Assembly (NCBI GenBank): GCA_907165065.1
Contig: OU015532.1
Span: 31,376,339 to 31,440,338 of the forward strand
DNA length: 64,000 nt
DNA from: Caprimulgus europaeus
Taxonomy: Eukaryota > Chordata > Aves > Caprimulgiformes > Caprimulgidae
Direction: 5' to 3'
Position 1 is the first letter of the stretch, and each line of letters begins with the position of its first letter. The notes under the pieces are model-generated. The model was not told where the DNA came from. It saw nothing but the letters and a program-made list of their open reading frames with translations, and did no database searches. The position numbers and the translations under genes are program-made. This document shows, piece after piece, positions 11,801 to 21,640 of the stretch.

Positions 11801-14225
11801 AACAGCATATGTATCTGTAAATATTAACATATTTTAAGGAAATTAATATCAAAACAACATGAACATTTTGCTATTTTTTCAAATCTTAAATAAAACAACC
11901 TGGAAAAACCATGTCTATGTCTTATGAGTGACACACAACTCTACTAACAGCATTAGAAAACATAGGCACATATGTAAACTGTATACTGTATCTATTACTT
12001 TCAGGAGGTACTAAGTTACCCTACTATAAGACCTTATAGAATACACATGTTATGATAGCTATATAGAATGGTAAATTAATAATTACTATTCTTATTGGAA
12101 GAAACTTCTAGACTTACTTTAGTAATGATGATAGATTTAGTGTGTTTTTAGATAGATTTGACAAATGTGTTTGAATTCTGCCTGCAATTACAAGGAAAAT
12201 ATGAGATGTTTTTTCTTCTTTGAAAATATAAATAACTAGCTACCTCACTATTTATATTTTAATTCATTTATATGTTCAAACAGAATGCATACTACCTGCA
12301 TAAACACAGGTAACTGAAACAAAAATATCTGAGTTATCTTATTTAAGAGGTGAAAATAAATATAATACTTGATGTATAGTATAAAAATTCACTTTTCTAT
12401 ATGTCTGTCCATTTCCAGGGTAAATAAAAGCTGTAGAGACAACACCTACTAACTAAATACACAACTAGGTAAACCTAGATTATTAGACCACCATTATACA
12501 AACAAAAGAGATTTTGTTAAATGTCCTGACTGGATTTTAATGACTGTATAGAATGTTACTTTGTTTAATGTCTTTATTTTAAAGCTATATGTAAAACATG
12601 GTTGAGGCTGACTCTTTTTGCACAGCATCGTCTGAGGACATAGAGATCCTCTTCAGGACAGGGTCGAGTGATCCATGTGCTTACTTCCTGATAGTTAAGA
12701 TTAGCTCCACTCTGAATACTCCCTTTCAAACTTTTATGGCAATATGAAAGCAGCATATGGATTTTTTAGAGGAAGAGTCTGATCATATATCCTGATGAAG
12801 AGATTCAGTATATCTGCTGAAGGGATTTTCTACCTCAGCCAGCTAGCCTGCAACTGTACTTCTCCATCCCTCATAGGACAGTATTTTTCCTCAGATCTGC
12901 TAGGTGACTTATTTGTATGGATATCCTTTGACTATTTCAGTCTAAAGTTGCAAAGTTCATCTAACAAGTGGAGTTTTGCTAACACTCTTCATTTTGACAG
13001 GAACAAATAAGGGATCATTTGCAAAGCAGCTTAATAGATAGATTGGAGGGGAAGAAGACCTCCCAGTGGACACAGTGACAAGCAGGTTGGCATGGAGAAA
13101 TCTTTCACTGACACAGCTGCAGTGGGAAGAGGACGTATGATCAAGCCCTGAGTTTAAGAAAAAAAAAAAAGCCAAACAAAACAAAGCCAGGTTTACTTTA
13201 TTCTTTCTGGGAATGAAGCAACCTTCATTCAGAGCGAGGTAAAGATATTGTGCAAAAATGAAGTTTGCAACCATACATTGGAAGTATTTCCGTTCAGTAA
13301 CAGTAGATTCATAAGGCTTTAAAGCCAGAAGACATAATGTCATTCAGTTCAATGTCCTGTAGAAAGTATATCTTGACGTGACAGTCATTAATCAAGGGAA
13401 ACAATACTTCAAAATTCACATAACACTTGGGAAGTTGGTTTGCACTCTGTGGAAAATGGTCAGTTGGTTTTATGATGAGTCCGGGTGACATCCAAGTGAA
13501 AAAAAGACTGTTTAAATTCTTTGTCTCTTTTCAGTAAGGATTTACTATGGCAAGGTTAGATGTATTCTGAATTTGCATGTTTTATTCAAAAGCTTGTTTT
13601 GCAGAAGGTCCAAAATGTGCAAACATTTGCACTGTTTGTATATAAAAAGGACTTTTCAACTGCTCTGTTGATGTTTCATCATCAAAACACAGAGGTTAAA
13701 GCTCAATATTAACCTGCTTAATTGTGCATATTTTAGCTCTTATACCACAGAGGATACTGTATGTGAAGCATCCTGCTGTTCAAAGACCTCCATAATGCTG
13801 TGCACAATAAGGAAGGTTAATAGCGCTGGAATTTCCTGGCATTTGTCAGACTGAAACAGACCTCTAATGCAGTGTTCATGCAGATTTTGTTGTGTGAAAG
13901 ATAATGTTGTGAGAATTAGGTCTGAGAAAAAGAATGAACATTGCATAGGATTTTAGGAAGTCCCATGAAAGTGTTTGAGATGATGGCAAAACCAGGCAGG
14001 GTGTCACTTTCTGCACAGAGCACACCACCACTGGTATGTTGAGCTCTTCTGATTTTGGGACACTAGGCCTCTGTTTCTCATTGTGGACTGAACCTCTGGA
14101 TTTGAAAAACTACCCTGGAAAATCTTGCAGTCATTCCACTTCATTTGGTCACAGCATGATGGATCAAAACAATGTGGAAAATAAGCAGCCAATCACCATA
14201 TTCAAGCTTTTGATAAACACCGATT

Positions 14226-14226
<1 letters not shown>
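5881..14226. other. Long AT-rich non-coding stretch
   Basis: No gene was recognised in about 8.3 kb. The longest ATG frame (12957-13343 minus, 128 codons) contains low-complexity phenylalanine from a poly-A run and resembles no family. Local features are a poly-T/poly-A junction at 6728-6751, a small CpG cluster at 6834-6898, a poly-T run at 8914-8927, and a possible DNA-transposon-like string near 10270-10305. CR1 was looked for and not seen. The stretch is most likely intergenic or deep intronic. Confidence 0.55.
6728..6751. repeat. Poly-T run joined directly to poly-A run
   Basis: Fourteen T residues are followed immediately by ten A residues, making a self-complementary tract without a spacer. 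It could be two adjoining homopolymers or the meeting point of two oppositely oriented poly-A tails. No retrocopy is recognisable on either side. Confidence 0.85.

Positions 14227-14281
<55 letters not shown>
14227..14281 (+). repeat. (TATC)n microsatellite
   Basis: About 13.5 perfect tandem copies of TATC are directly readable, ending in TTTATTTTCC. The run lies inside a chance open frame (14036-14305 plus) whose C-terminus is only the translated repeat. A perfect tetranucleotide run of this length is normally length-polymorphic. Confidence 0.98.
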
Positions 14282-15599
14282 TTATTTTCCTGGCTTCAGA
14301 TATAAACCTGACTTTAGAAAAACAAATTTAACAAGTGGAAAAGTGTGGTGTAGACTAGCCACTGTTTTCAGTTCCTGAAGTCAGGGTAGAGGCCTAGACG
14401 TATGCAAGCTGTTCCATCTGAAGCGTATGGCCTGGTGTACCGCTTTTACAGATCCAGCATATTTCACATTTTTAACATATGGGTTGTATTTCAATTTTTT
14501 TTTTTTTTTTTTTTTTTAAGTCTTGTAGTTCTAAGGAAATCTCTGCCTCTGCTGTCACCTGTAAACAGGGGATGAGAGATGGGGTGAGCCAGACGAATCA
14601 GAAATTCCTACGGCTCCTTCAAAAAAACTGAGCTGTTGTATCACTAAGCAACTAACTGACACTGTCCTCTGGCAACTGTTAATACAACTGAGGGCTGAAT
14701 GTTGCCCCCCATCAGGTGCTCTGCCACTGCAAGTATTGTATATCCTTTGATTTCCTGAGTATGAGTGGGGCTCACTCATACTGTGAAACAGTCTCCAGGT
14801 GATTAAAAAGCAGAATTTTGTACCACTAACAGAAATAATTTGAGTCTGAGCTCATATTAATTGTTAGCTATTGCTGTAATGGCAGATATCTAAGCAAATC
14901 TGTCTTCCCATGGGTTTTCACAAAATTCTCAGGTCACGACTGATCTTTATGGCCTGTATACTATGAATCTGAATAAAAAAAGGATAAAATCAACTAATCC
15001 AGGAAATACTGACGTTATTCCAATGAAACCACAGATGAAAACACATAATGGATCACCTTTGGCATTGTCACAATTTTAGGTAAAATGTTACAGTAATCTA
15101 GCTTTGCTGCCGCCTGACTAGTGACTGCACAGTGAATCTACACTGCTTAGGATTCAATGTTTAACAAATAATTTCCCTTCCTTTAAAACTAGGATTCAAC
15201 AACACAAAATCAATTTGAGATCATCACAGTCAAGTAAAATATCTTGAAAGAATGCTTGTAAGGCAGCTGAGAAGACTTGCAGATGGTTCATAGAGAATTT
15301 AGGAGGTAGAAATCACTTTCAAAGTTGAGCATAATTAACAAGTTTTGCTATGAAGGATGCACTCCATTTGAAATCAGTCAAACAGAATTCATCTCTCAGG
15401 CTCAGAAGATTGAACAGTTAGTGGAACATTTCTATTTATGCCTGAAAAGCCTGATTTTAAATATAGTAATGGAAGGTTAATTTAAAAAACACAATTGTGA
15501 AATTGTTTGAAAATTTTTCAGCTCCAGTGAAGGTCAGTTGCACTTATTTCAAAGTTTAAGTGCATGTAACTCAGGGTAAGAGAGGTGGTGTGTTGTGTA
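14282..15599. other. Non-coding stretch with poly-T tract
   Basis: No gene was recognised. A 23-base poly-T tract lies at 14495-14517. Open frames are short (the best is 14555-14779 minus, 74 codons) and show no family resemblance. The last few hundred bases, from about 15540, may already belong to the neighbouring retroviral remnant, because its left border cannot be placed. Confidence 0.5.
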
Positions 15600-15847
15600 G
15601 AGTTATTGGGCACCAATGCCAGCTCAGGTTGAGTCACTGTTTCACTTGCACTGCTTCTTGTAGGGCTAGTCCTCCATTAGTTTAGGTGGTTCCTGCTATA
15701 GTAATTCCCATAACATGCAACTCAGATCATGGGTTACAACAATTTAAAGGTATTTCCATTTGAATCTCCACTACTGGTCCCTTTGGACTAGACCACTGAG
15801 TTTAATGTTGCAGTGAATTCCTCCCCTTGTCCCTGCTCTGACTTGGA

Positions 15848-16380
15848 CTTATCCACAGGCTGCAGTTCTTTAGGGTTGTACCTGCTCAATGTAGAACCTT
15901 ATCTATGAGCCACAGGGGTATACCTGCTGAGGCATACACTTATCTACAACCATAGTTGCTTTGGGGTGCAACTGTCCCAGCATGGTCTTCTCCATGGGCC
16001 AAAATGCATTCAGAGAAATACTTGCTCCAGTGTGGCATTACCCATGGCTGCCGTCCCTCCAAGGGGTGTACTTGCTCTGTTATGGGCTTATCCATGGCCA
16101 CATGTTTTGAGATGCTCCAGCATGACCTCATGCATAGCCACTGATGCTTCAAGGTGTACCTGCTGCAGCATGGAGTTATTCACAGCCACAGATACTTCGA
16201 GATGTACCTTCTCCAGCGTGGACTTATCCTTGGGCCACAATCCCTTCAGAGGTACACCTGATGTGGCACAGACATAACAACAGCCACAGATGCTTTGAGA
16301 TGTACCTGATCTGGCATGGGCTTATCCATAACCACAGACACTTTGGGATGTCCTGTTCACATAGACTCATACACAGGTCA
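15848..16380 (-). repeat. Degenerate tandem array in the retroviral leader, unit about 40-55 bp
   Basis: About twelve diverged copies of one unit lie head to tail. On the plus strand each has a CTTATCCATGGCCAC-like core, then a GATGCTTTGAGATGTACCTG-like part, then CTCCAGCATGG. Cores recur near 15848, 15899, 15949, 15990, 16046, 16088, 16128, 16175, 16225, 16267, 16320 and 16367, so the spacing varies from about 40 to 55 bp. On the sense (minus) strand the unit contains a CATGCTGGAGCAGGTAC-like string, which I associate with a known group of bird LTR elements. Copies differ by substitutions and small indels, and the reading frame is not kept, which argues against a translated repeat. Confidence 0.85.
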
Positions 16381-16700
16381 TAGTTTCTTTGACTTAACAC
16401 CGAAGTTCCAACCTGTCCAGAATAGCAGCACAGAAACAGCAGTGATGACCTGGGCATCTGCCAGCCCAGGTGCACAGCCATTGCTGCTATCAAATGTTCC
16501 AAGGCACAGCAGATCAAGATGATAAGCAGCACAGAAAGCAGCGAAAGCAAAAAGCAGCCACTAGTAAGGACTATAATGTATAAGTCGAGCAAGCTTTATG
16601 GCAAGCAAAGGAGCTTGTCAATTAATAGCTAAACAGCAGTTACTACTACAAATTTGTTCTATCACATTCCAATGAAACCGATCATTATCTTGAACCCTTT

Positions 16701-16720
16701 GAGCCCCATGTTGGGTGTCA
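16701..16720 (-). other. Retroviral primer-binding site, lysine-tRNA type
   Basis: The minus strand reads TGACACCCAACATGGGGCTC. It differs at three positions from TGGCGCCCAACGTGGGGCTC, the form expected for priming by a tRNA-Lys of the 1,2 class. Two of the three differences are CpG-to-CpA changes, the usual decay of methylated CpG. It sits about 10 bp inside the LTR edge, where a primer-binding site belongs. Assignment to a lysine tRNA rests on recall of the standard primer-binding sequence. Confidence 0.75.
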
Positions 16721-16729
16721 AAAAGGACA

Positions 16730-17305
16730 GCCAGCAACTAAGCCCATGCAACTGTTTGCACACTCCCCTCTGATGGGACAGAGAAAAGAATTGGAAGGAT
16801 AGAAGTGAGAAAACTTGTGGGCTGAGATAAAGACAGTTTAATAAGTAAATAAAAAGTCATGCACACAAGCAAAGCAAAACAAGGAATTAATTCACTGTTT
16901 CCCACCAGTAGGCAAGGGATCAGACAGCTCCAGGAGAGCAGGGCTACATCATGCTGCAACAGTGACTTGGAAAGACAAATATCATCACTCTGAATGTCCT
17001 CCCTTTCCTTCTTCTTCCCCCAGCTTTATATGCTGAGCATGATGCCACATGGTCTGGAATATCCCTTTGGTCAGCTGAGGTCAGCTGTCCTGGCTGTGCC
17101 CCTCCCAACTTCTTGTGCACCCCCAGCCTCCTCACTGGTGGGATGGTGTGAGAGGCAGAAAAGACCTTCACTCTGTGTAAGCACTGCTCAGCAGTATCTA
17201 AAACATTTCTGTATTATCAACACTGTTTTCAGCAAAAATCCAAAACCTAGCCTCACACTGGCTACTATGAAGAAAATTAACTCTATCCCAGCCAAAACCA
17301 GAACA
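16730..17305 (-). mobile_element. 5' LTR of the truncated provirus, minus strand
   Basis: The sequence is collinear with the solo LTR at 54015-54611 in opposite orientation. Shared blocks include GGTTTTGGCTGGGATAGAG, TGCTGAGCAGTGCT, CACAAGAAG.TGGGAGGGG, CAGCATATAAA and TTTGCTTGTGTGCATGA. The minus strand has a TATAAA box at 17030-17025 and an ATTAAA polyadenylation signal at 16842-16837, in the expected order. The 5' tip is TGTTCTGG at 17305. The 3' tip is damaged: the last dozen or so bases of the LTR are missing, so the primer-binding region abuts GCCAGCAAC. Minus-strand transcription would run away from the A tract at 17336. Confidence 0.85.
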
Positions 17306-20300
17306 GTCATTTTATAACTTTATTGTACAGGGTTTAAAAAAAAAAAAAAAAAAATAAATAAATTATTTCAGTATTAGCCTCTGTGGTCAAGAATCACAAT
17401 TTTAATAGCAATCAATGAATTCATTTCCAAGTTGCACTGCCTGTCAAATATGACACTGTGCATTTTTATGATGTGAGAACTTCAAAGTGGTATTAAGAGG
17501 TTTTGTCACACTGAGGACATATAAGACAGCATTTTTAACAAGGAAATATGTGAGTACTTTCATTAATATATTACTACATAAGAAACCTGCATTCAGTTTA
17601 AACTACTGATGAAAATGTGCTTAAAAGAAAGAAAAAGCAGATAGAAGTAAATATATATAGTTTTAATATCATACTTTACCCTAGATCTACATCCTGATTT
17701 CCTGGTTTATGCTAATTTTAATCAGTTGCACAAAGGAAAAACGCTGAGAAATTGATTGCCAAAAGCTTATGTCATATTGCATGGGAAAATGTGCTTTTCA
17801 TATTTTTAACCATCTTACTTCACAGTAAGTACCAGAGTGAACTTGAGCCCTTTTACAGGTTTGGATTGATCAAAGGAAGACTGCCTAACACAAAACAGAA
17901 GCAGTTCCTGAAAAGTAAATCTACTCCTATACTATGTTAAATTAAATGATATTTACTGCCGGTCTGCAAGTCTATGTGGATAAATATAAAACGGATGGCC
18001 CTAAGCAGTATCACTTGAAATAGCACATTCCCTTAGAGGTTTGGCTGGATTTTTTGATATTGTAGAACTGAAGGATTGTGAGGGCCAGGGATAGGGAGAC
18101 ATATCCCTTTCTCTCTCTCCCACTGCATATGTTCAGTCCTAGCTTACCTGCATAGTTGTGTCTCTGTTCTCATCAGCCATTTTGTGGACTTATAATGCAA
18201 GGATATTCCTCCTGAATGTTGTAAAGGCATAAAGAAGTGAGTTCAGGAATATACTTTTACACTATAGTAGCCTGGAGCATAAAAGACCCCTCAGGAATCT
18301 TTAGAGAGTGCAGAACTGTACAGAATTCATTCAGGTGTTTATTCGTACACCTAATTCCAGACTAAAATCTGACACCTATTCTGCTTCAGCATACCACATG
18401 ATAGCATGAAAAAGTGTAAAAGAAATATATAAAAAAGTGAAAAATAAGATTGTAGACCTTATGAAAAAATCCAAATCATTGAACCTGCTGTTACTTTTGA
18501 GTTTTACCACTCATTTGAAACACTGCTCTTCTAGCAACATAAACCCATAAATGAAATCTTTTATTCAAGAGTAAATTTAATGTTTCTTATCAACAATTAT
18601 GAAATTGCGAAAATTCCACTCTTTGCAGATAGGAAAACTAGAGAAGTGATAGCGTGTTATAGTCTGTGTGAAGGAGGAATCAAGATGTTTGAGAGGCTTT
18701 CTAAAAGCTGGCACACATACTGAAGAAAGCTCACCCTTGCCCTCTTTCATATTTGTGTTCTATAAAACTCTGTTAAAGCCCATTTTCAAAGCTCTGGAAG
18801 TGAATTACCTAGGTTTTACATAAAAATTCTTATGTAAATGTGTGTTAAATGTATTAAAGCATGAAAAATTCTTATTGTGTCAATTACGTGCAATTTTTAC
18901 TAGTCTGCAACTCATAAAGAAATATGATAACAAAGTATTTCTACTAGCATTTTAGATAATACTAACAGATAAAAAAAAAAAAATAGGAGTTTTGAAGAGG
19001 AGGGTTGGACTCTTACCTGAGAAAAATAGGGGAAAAGAAAAAGGATGACATAACAAGTTAATGAAAACACCAGTTCTGTGACATCCATCATTGGAATATC
19101 TGTCCTTCCTGCAATGTTAAAACTTCTACAGATCTGAAGTTGCACTCAATAAGAGCTTAACTAAGCATTTCACATTTCCTCTTGAAACTGGTAGATGATT
19201 CCTATATCTTCTGAACCATAAAGTTCTTTTTATTCTTTTCTTTCTTTTTTTTTTTTTTTGAACACTTATCTTTCTGCTGTTATGGTTCAGCAGTTCGAAT
19301 ATGGGATGAGAGCAAGAACAATGAAATACTTTTGGATAACTTCAGTGAAAAAATACAAAATTTGTGGTGTTGGACTGTAACTCTTAATGAACCCAAGTTA
19401 AATTCAGCCAAAGCGGGCCAGAAAGTAAACAAACAAAATTTGTAGGTATTTTAAAAGGAAAGGTTTCATTCCTCCAAATATATGCTACTAAAAATTATTT
19501 TGACCTTTTTAAATTTGTGCTTTTCATTTTTAAATAGCACTCAAGATTTTCCTCAACAGGATACAACTATCTAAAAGCAGGGAATACAAGAAGAAAAAAA
19601 ATCAGTTTTTGAGTCAAAAGAATATTAAGTTGATGTTATTTTTTTTCATTTTACCTTATTTAGTTGAATTATCCCAGAATATCTGTTTTAGTTTAACCTC
19701 AACAGACTTCAGATTTTCCAATTTTTGTTCCAGCCATAGGTCTGAAGACTTTACTTTAAGCTATGATGTACCAGTTTGCCATTTTCTGTGTCTTTCTTAG
19801 AAAATCGTTTTCCTTACATCTGAGTCACTGTGGTATTAGGAAGTAGAAACAATACTACATAGTTTATTTCACAGTGTCACTAAGTTTTAAACAAGGTTTG
19901 CAAATGTATTTCCTAGGGGTTTTCATCAAAAGATCAGAAAGAATTATTTGTCAGTGGATTTCTCTGCAAGATGTATTCACTCACTGGCTTAAGAGAAAAC
20001 ACTAGTAAGTACTACTTGGGATGCAAAAGCCATAAATTGCTGTGTGAGTTTTAAGTTCACTCTCTGCCAGGCTCAATCTGTGATTTTGCTGACTTTTAAA
20101 GATTAGTCAAGTGTTATTCATAGCATAAAAAAGATTGACAAAATCTGTATCTTGCAAGCCAGGAGGCAGAAAGACAAAAATGAATTGTGGGACAGGTGTT
20201 TCCTGTTACAGTAGGGCTAACGTTGTAATTGTTATGAATGTGAGTAATTTTACATCAGTAAGGATTCAGTGAATATGGATATAATTTATTTTTTGTTGAA

Positions 20301-20409
20301 GCCATCTGGTACAGCCATAAAATAAAGCTAGAAATAATGAAGAGGACAAGAAAGCATCAGATTTTTTTTTTTAAATTATCTTTATATATTATTTTAAATT
20401 TAATTTAAG
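17306..20409. other. Non-coding stretch, nothing recognised
   Basis: The sequence begins with a 19-base poly-A tract (17336-17354) running into TAAATAAATAAATT, 30 bp beyond the LTR, and is then AT-rich with no gene recognised. A poly-T run lies at 19245-19259. Open frames (for example 18912-19145 minus, 77 codons, and 19609-19800 plus, 63 codons) contain low-complexity phenylalanine or lysine and look like chance. Confidence 0.55.
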
Positions 20410-20619
20410 CCTGATGGATTTGAAGTTAGAATAGACAAGTGGGTTAATGCTCATGAGTACTATGCATTGTTGACTCTTTTGTTGGCCTCCAATATTCGGG
20501 AACAGATTTTCACATCTTCTATAACATTAGTGCTATCTGTTCCTTATCTTGCAGAAGCTGAAGTCGAGAAGAATGTTGATAAAGGTTCTAACTATATGAA
20601 AAAAGACACATGCTTACAG
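20410..20619 (+). CDS. Possible 70-codon internal exon, function unknown
   Basis: This stretch is open in one frame from end to end (70 codons), with no start codon near its beginning, so a search for ATG-started frames misses it. It is bounded on the left by TTTAATTTAAG, an AG preceded by a T-rich but A-containing tract, and on the right by TTACAG followed by GTAAAT, a good donor. Both ends are in phase 0. The product would begin PDGFEVRIDKWVNAHEYYAL, continue with a leucine-rich part (LLTLLLASNIRE), and end MKKDTCLQ. A second possible acceptor, CTTATCTTGCAG at 20554, would give a 65-bp exon in the same frame. I recognise no family. The 5' acceptor is weak and chance open frames of this size are expected here, so this is a candidate only. 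Confidence 0.22.
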
Positions 20620-20889
20620 GTAAATATGCTACCTTTTGGATGTTAGAAAGCTGAAAAAAGTCCCTTGTACAGAGAACATGAAATAAAATACAATTTGCAC
20701 TTTGAAAAGTACAAATGAACATACAAAAAATAGAAGTATTGAAAAATTAATAGAATCTTGTCTACAAACCATCCACACCTAGTTTTGTCCCCTAAGTTAT
20801 GCATAAGGAAGGATGTGTTATTTATTGTACAAAAAATATGGAATATTTCTGTTTGTGTTGATATTATGACCTTTTTTGCTAGGTCATAG
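20620..20889. other. Non-coding spacer
   Basis: AT-rich sequence following the possible splice donor. The frame of the candidate exon closes at a TAG about 25 bases beyond the donor. Nothing else is recognised. Confidence 0.5.
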
Positions 20890-21640
20890 TAATACCTAGC
20901 ATGGGGACAACAGAGTGCTCAGCAGTCTGCTGTTGGCACCACCTGGCCTTGACTGCAGGTCCTTCCTTCTTCTCTCTCAGTTAACAGTTTTGTATTTTGA
21001 ACAAAGTGGAACAGCATCAACAGGAAAAACTGAAAGCAGTTCACAGAGATTCTCTTGGCATAGTTATTAAGTAGCTCTGTTAGTTGGCCTGGATCAAGTA
21101 AAATACAAATTTAAACCTTAGTTGCTTACATATCAAAGGTTACCATTGGTCCCATTCTTCACCCAAACAAGGTTCCAGACCAAAACAATCTCATTATTTT
21201 GCTCCTCCGGAAACCTCGGGAATGGAGCATCTTGTGCCATCCATGGATGGCAGTTTGGGCACTGAGAGAACAGGACAGCTGTTTTCAATTCCTCCTCTTG
21301 GCACCATAGACTACATCTACACTCATAAATTAAACGTTCCCAGGACCATTCTCAGCATTGAGGCCAGCTGGAACAGAGCATCCCACATCCATGATATTGC
21401 ACTCTTTCCCCTCCAACAAGGGTGACATCATCCAAACTGCCTAATAGGACTAGTCCTTGGCCTGTTGCAAGTCCCAACTGTGCATGGCAATTGTCTGGGA
21501 GAGTCATAGTTGACTCAGAGCCAGAACTGCACCAGAGAGCTTTTAACAGATTATTATGTTCCAATGGTTGGGAATGTTCCCTGCATGATTCTGACATAAA
21601 AGCAGTTATATCATTCTTTGCCAGAAATAAGTGGTAATAG
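20890..21640. other. Less AT-rich island with overlapping open frames, unclassified
   Basis: The base composition is visibly less AT-rich than the flanks. A plus-strand frame is open from about 21106 to the TGA ending at 21425 (roughly 106 codons); its ATG-started part is 21222-21425 and ends DIALFPLQQG. Other open frames overlap it: 21422-21637 plus, 21352-21597 minus, and another plus frame at about 21145-21310. Several overlapping open frames are more typical of a stop-poor, GC-richer segment than of one real exon. I cannot assign it to CR1 or to the LTR type found elsewhere. It could be a decayed mobile element, a conserved non-coding element or a fossil exon. Confidence 0.35.

Larger units (their letters stand above)
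15600..17305 (-). mobile_element. Truncated endogenous retrovirus (LTR plus leader), minus strand
   Basis: Read on the minus strand, the order is 5' LTR (17305 down to 16730), primer-binding site (16720-16701), then an internal leader running left to at least 15848 and probably to about 15600. The leader holds the tandem array described separately. No gag, pol or env coding sequence is recognisable, and no second LTR of this type lies to the left. This is therefore a truncated provirus, not a solo LTR. Minus-strand frames here (15940-16152, 70 codons; 16224-16592, 122 codons) fall in the repeat and leader and look non-coding. The left border is a guess, based on the end of element-like sequence. 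Confidence 0.75.

Noticed and set aside
12957-13343. 128-codon minus-strand open frame
   Set aside because: It includes a run of phenylalanines from a poly-A tract, has no recognisable domain, and no splice or promoter context.
14036-14305. 89-codon plus-strand open frame
   Set aside because: Its C-terminal third is a translation of the (TATC)n microsatellite.
15848-16380. Tandem array as a possible CRISPR array
   Set aside because: The repeat copies are diverged, spacing is uneven, there are no unique spacers, and the array sits inside a retroviral leader in vertebrate-type DNA.
16224-16592. 122-codon minus-strand frame with a hydrophobic start, as a possible retroviral protein
   Set aside because: It runs from non-repetitive leader into the array, other frames are open there too, and the array copies do not keep a frame; it looks like a leader artefact.
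17336-17354. Poly-A tract as the tail of a processed retrocopy
   Set aside because: The sequence before it is the LTR in opposite orientation, with no gene-like sequence or polyadenylation signal in the right place.
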